In this document: one piece after another, positions 52,129-54,231 of the stretch | Numbering within the stretch: position 1 is the stretch's first letter | Layout: each line of letters begins with the position of its first letter | DNA from: Bacteroides fluxus YIT 12057 | GTDB lineage: Bacteria; Bacteroidota; Bacteroidia; Bacteroidales; Bacteroidaceae | NCBI RefSeq assembly: GCF_000195635.1 | Contig: NZ_GL882623.1 | Span: forward strand, 193,976 to 248,206 | Length of the DNA: 54,231 bases | Direction of reading: 5' to 3' | Notes under the pieces: generated by a model | Database searches by the model: none | Seen by the model: the letters and a program-made list of their open reading frames with translations, nothing else | Told to the model about the DNA's origin: nothing | Program-made: the position numbers and the translations under genes

Positions 52129-53589
52129 ATGAGTACAATCTTAAATTTAACCCCGCAGAATGTGTGGAAGCATTTCTATTCGCTGACCCAAATTCCCCGT
52201 CCTTCCGGACACATGGAAAAGATTACCGGATTTCTGGTTGATTTCGGTAAAGGGTTGGGCTTGGAATCATTTGTCGATGAAATCGGAAATGTCATTATCC
52301 GTAAGCCTGCCACTCCGGGTATGGAAAATCGCAAGGGCGTCATCCTGCAGGCGCACATGGATATGGTGCCTCAAAAAAATAACGATACCGTTCATGACTT
52401 TACAAAAGATCCCATCGAAACCTATATTGACGGTGATTGGGTAAAGGCAAAGGGCACTACGTTGGGAGCTGACAATGGTTTGGGGGTCGCTGCTATCATG
52501 GCAGTCCTTGAAGACAACGGACTGAAACACGGTCCGCTGGAAGCTCTGATAACCAAGGATGAAGAAACCGGCATGTACGGTGCATTCGGCCTGAAGCCCG
52601 GGACATTGAAAGGCGAAATCTTGCTGAACCTTGACTCCGAGGATGAAGGGGAACTTTATATCGGTTGTGCCGGTGGCATTGATATCACTGCCACACTGGA
52701 ATATAAGGAAGAGGAACCGGTTGATGCTTGGGTGGCACGACGGATTACCTTGAAGGGTTTGCGTGGCGGTCACTCCGGCTTGGAAATAAACCAGGGACGT
52801 GGCAATGCCAATAAACTGCTGGCACGGGTGGTGCATGATTTATTGATAGAGTTCGACTCGCAACTGGCAAGCTTTGAGGGTGGAAACATGCGTAATGCCA
52901 TTCCCCGTGAGGCACATGCTGTAATGATGTTCAATCCGGAAGATATAGAGGGACTGGAAGATTATATCAAAGAGTATGAAGCGCAGCTTAATGCTGAATA
53001 TGCATCGATAGAGAGTGACATTACGCTGAAAATGGAAGATGTGGCGGTACCTGCCTCGGTAGTTCCGGAAGAAATTCAGGATAATATGATAAACGTCCTG
53101 ATGGCTTGTCAGAATGGCGTGATGCGTATGATACCCACCGTGCCCGATACAGTGGAGACTTCTTCCAATCTGGCCATTGTTACCATTGCCGGCGGTAAGG
53201 CCGACATCCGTATCCTGGCCCGCAGCTCTTGCGATACGATGAAAGATTTTCTGGCAGATAGTTTGTCTGCTTGCTTTGCCATGGCAGGTATGAAGGTGGA
53301 ATTGAGCGGGGCTTATTCCGGTTGGCAACCCAATGTGGATTCACCGATTCTGCATGCCATGAAGTCATCTTACAAACAACAGTTTGGTGTAGAGCCCGCT
53401 GTAAAAGTAATCCATGCCGGATTGGAATGTGGCATTATTGGCGCCAACTGTCCGGGACTTGATATGATTTCTTTCGGTCCTACGCTGCGTTCTCCGCACT
53501 CACCGGACGAACGTGCGCTGATTCCTACCGTATCCAAGTTCTATGACTTCCTGGTGGCTACGTTAGAACAGACTCCGGAAAAGAAGTAA
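52129..53589 (+). CDS. pepD: Aminoacyl-histidine dipeptidase PepD
   Basis: 486 residues of the M20C metallopeptidase family. Metal and catalytic motifs are visible: QAHMDMV, TLGADNGLGVAA, TKDEETGMYGA, LNLDSEDEGELYIGCAGG, and the C-terminal IHAGLECGIIG. An inserted dimerisation domain includes LKGLRGGHSGLEINQGRGNA. It hydrolyses dipeptides such as carnosine and other Xaa-His in the cytosol. It has its own promoter and terminator, so it is probably unrelated to the peptide genes on both sides, though a role in peptide turnover is conceivable. Confidence 0.95.
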   Translation: MSTILNLTPQNVWKHFYSLTQIPRPSGHMEKITGFLVDFGKGLGLESFVDEIGNVIIRKPATPGMENRKGVILQAHMDMVPQKNNDTVHDFTKDPIETYIDGDWVKAKGTTLGADNGLGVAAIMAVLEDNGLKHGPLEALITKDEETGMYGAFGLKPGTLKGEILLNLDSEDEGELYIGCAGGIDITATLEYKEEEPVDAWVARRITLKGLRGGHSGLEINQGRGNANKLLARVVHDLLIEFDSQLASFEGGNMRNAIPREAHAVMMFNPEDIEGLEDYIKEYEAQLNAEYASIESDITLKMEDVAVPASVVPEEIQDNMINVLMACQNGVMRMIPTVPDTVETSSNLAIVTIAGGKADIRILARSSCDTMKDFLADSLSACFAMAGMKVELSGAYSGWQPNVDSPILHAMKSSYKQQFGVEPAVKVIHAGLECGIIGANCPGLDMISFGPTLRSPHSPDERALIPTVSKFYDFLVATLEQTPEKK

Positions 53590-53612
53590 GAAGATACTTT
53601 ATCCAGCTAAGT

Positions 53613-53648
53613 AAGGCAGGGTGTTTTGGGTAACATCCTGCCTTTTTT
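53613..53648 (+). terminator. Terminator of pepD
   Basis: AAGGCAGG (53613-53620) pairs with CCTGCCTT (53637-53644), followed by a T-run. Confidence 0.85.
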
Positions 53649-53664
53649 GATATATATCAAGAAA

Positions 53665-53745
53665 TATGTTTTAAAACATAAGTTTTCCTTTGTTTCTGCT
53701 CCTTGGCTTGAACAAAGGCTCTATTTTTGTGTTGTAAAACATAAA
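53665..53745 (+). promoter_or_regulatory. Promoter with flanking operator-like repeats for the twin peptide genes
   Basis: The -7 box TATTTTTG is at 53722-53729. A perfect 16-nt palindrome TATGTTTTAAAACATA (53665-53680) lies upstream, and a near copy of its half (GTTGTAAAACATAA, 53731-53744) lies just after the -7 box. Sites on both sides of a promoter suggest repression by a dimeric protein. Confidence 0.55.
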
Positions 53746-53792
53746 AAAGAATAGATATTAGTCGTTTTTTAAGGATAACAAGATTGATTTTT

Positions 53793-53798
53793 AGGAGG
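53793..53798 (+). promoter_or_regulatory. Strong Shine-Dalgarno (AGGAGG) before the first twin peptide
   Basis: AGGAGG, 8 bases before the ATG at 53807. Such perfect sites are unusual in Bacteroides, which mostly rely on A/T-rich unstructured leaders, so this decides the start and implies strong translation. Confidence 0.75.
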
Positions 53799-53806
53799 AC
53801 AACATT

Positions 53807-53899
53807 ATGAAGAAGAAATTGATGAATTCATTGAGACACATCCTTGCCGAGGTAGGTAGGAATGAAGCATTATCAATGGGATATACCTTGAAGAGGTAA
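53807..53899 (+). CDS. Cationic 30-aa peptide, twin 1
   Basis: The reading begins MKKKLMNSLRHILAEVGRNE and ends ALSMGYTLKR. It is net positive (7 Lys/Arg against 2 Glu) and can form an amphipathic helix. No signal peptide, GG motif or Cys is present. It aligns without gaps with the next peptide: shared M1, K3, K4, N7, S8, H11, L13, G17, N19, M24 and Y26. It could be a leaderless antimicrobial or signalling peptide, or another small regulator; no family is recognised. Confidence 0.7.
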   Translation: MKKKLMNSLRHILAEVGRNEALSMGYTLKR

Positions 53900-53951
53900 A
53901 GAGACCGAGGTATTTAGTTTGATTTTAGGTAACAGTTTAATTTTTAAGATT

Positions 53952-54047
53952 ATGGCAAAAAAGATTGTAAATTCATTTAAACATGCTCTTACCGTAGCCG
54001 GTAAGAACTGGATGGAGGCAATGAAGTATTATAGCCTTCAAATGTAA
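53952..54047 (+). CDS. Cationic 31-aa peptide, twin 2
   Basis: The reading begins MAKKIVNSFKHALTVAGKNW and ends MEAMKYYSLQM. It is related to twin 1 (11 of 30 positions identical), net positive, with an aromatic C-terminal half (W20, Y26, Y27). It starts 52 bases after twin 1 without a strong Shine-Dalgarno, and is followed by a good terminator, so both share one transcript. The preserved pattern between two different sequences argues that both are real genes. Confidence 0.7.
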   Translation: MAKKIVNSFKHALTVAGKNWMEAMKYYSLQM

Positions 54048-54067
54048 ATACACTTACTTGTTATAGT

Positions 54068-54110
54068 AACAGGGGATATGGCCACGGGGGTATATCCCCT
54101 GTTTTTTTTA
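54068..54110 (+). terminator. Terminator of the twin peptide operon
   Basis: A perfect 12-bp hairpin (AACAGGGGATAT, 54068-54079, with ATATCCCCTGTT, 54092-54103), followed by seven more T. The remaining bases to 54231 show no gene. Confidence 0.9.
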
Positions 54111-54231
54111 GGTTGTTGCGTCTGCTTTATGGATTTCACGGATAATATCTTCTTGATTATTTGTTGAAGAATAAGATTTTTTATATTCAAAACTACATTT
54201 GTTTGAACTTTATTCGCTTTCTTTGTTATTA

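Overview
The window reads as a chromosomal segment of a gut Bacteroides-type bacterium (order Bacteroidales). The evidence is the recurring -7 box TAnnTTTG before genes, three NigD-like or related lipoproteins, SusC/TonB-style outer membrane barrels, a GH97 enzyme, and gene orders typical of the phylum (rsfS-ftsH-cdsA, parA-parB-DUF5683-mltD-relA, rsmD with a DUF3822 gene, surE-lpxB). No species is named because no search was possible.

Layout. 1-350: one copy of a ~350 bp dispersed repeat with a large hairpin. 553-17253: ordinary genes (double GNAT acetyltransferase, tRNA-Pro, NigD-like lipoprotein, aroB, TonB-type barrel, cardiolipin synthase, rsmD/DUF3822, RecD-like helicase, a frameshifted lipoprotein, alaS, M23 peptidase). 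17250-24808: an accessory, decaying region with a broken AAA-ATPase/nuclease gene, a broken AraC regulator, an intact GC-rich GH97 glycosidase and sugar O-acetyltransferase, and a WYL regulator with a lesion in its DNA-binding part. 24960-44680: housekeeping (MerR regulator, relA/spoT, mltD, DUF5683, parB, parA, DUF456, surE, lpxB, NigD-like, cdsA, ftsH, rsfS, tRNA-Gln, DUF349 protein, mgtE, rsmA, flippase-like protein).

45063-54104 is the most interesting part. It holds a 31-aa peptide gene with an 81-aa HTH protein, a membrane-anchored TPR/HTH regulator, and the second, inverted copy of the dispersed repeat. Next comes an operon of a 40-aa double-glycine peptide precursor (48305-48427), a radical SAM/SPASM maturase overlapping it by 4 bp, and an outer membrane TonB-type barrel: a candidate RiPP system. 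After pepD there are two tandem, mutually related, cationic 30- and 31-aa peptide genes (53807-54047) with their own promoter, operator-like repeats, a strong Shine-Dalgarno and a terminator.

How the parts fit: the divergent TPR/HTH regulator probably senses an envelope signal and acts on the RiPP operon; the maturase modifies the peptide; the barrel would move it, or a partner, across the outer membrane. No peptidase/exporter for the GG leader lies in the window. All identifications come from reading motifs; none was checked against a database.
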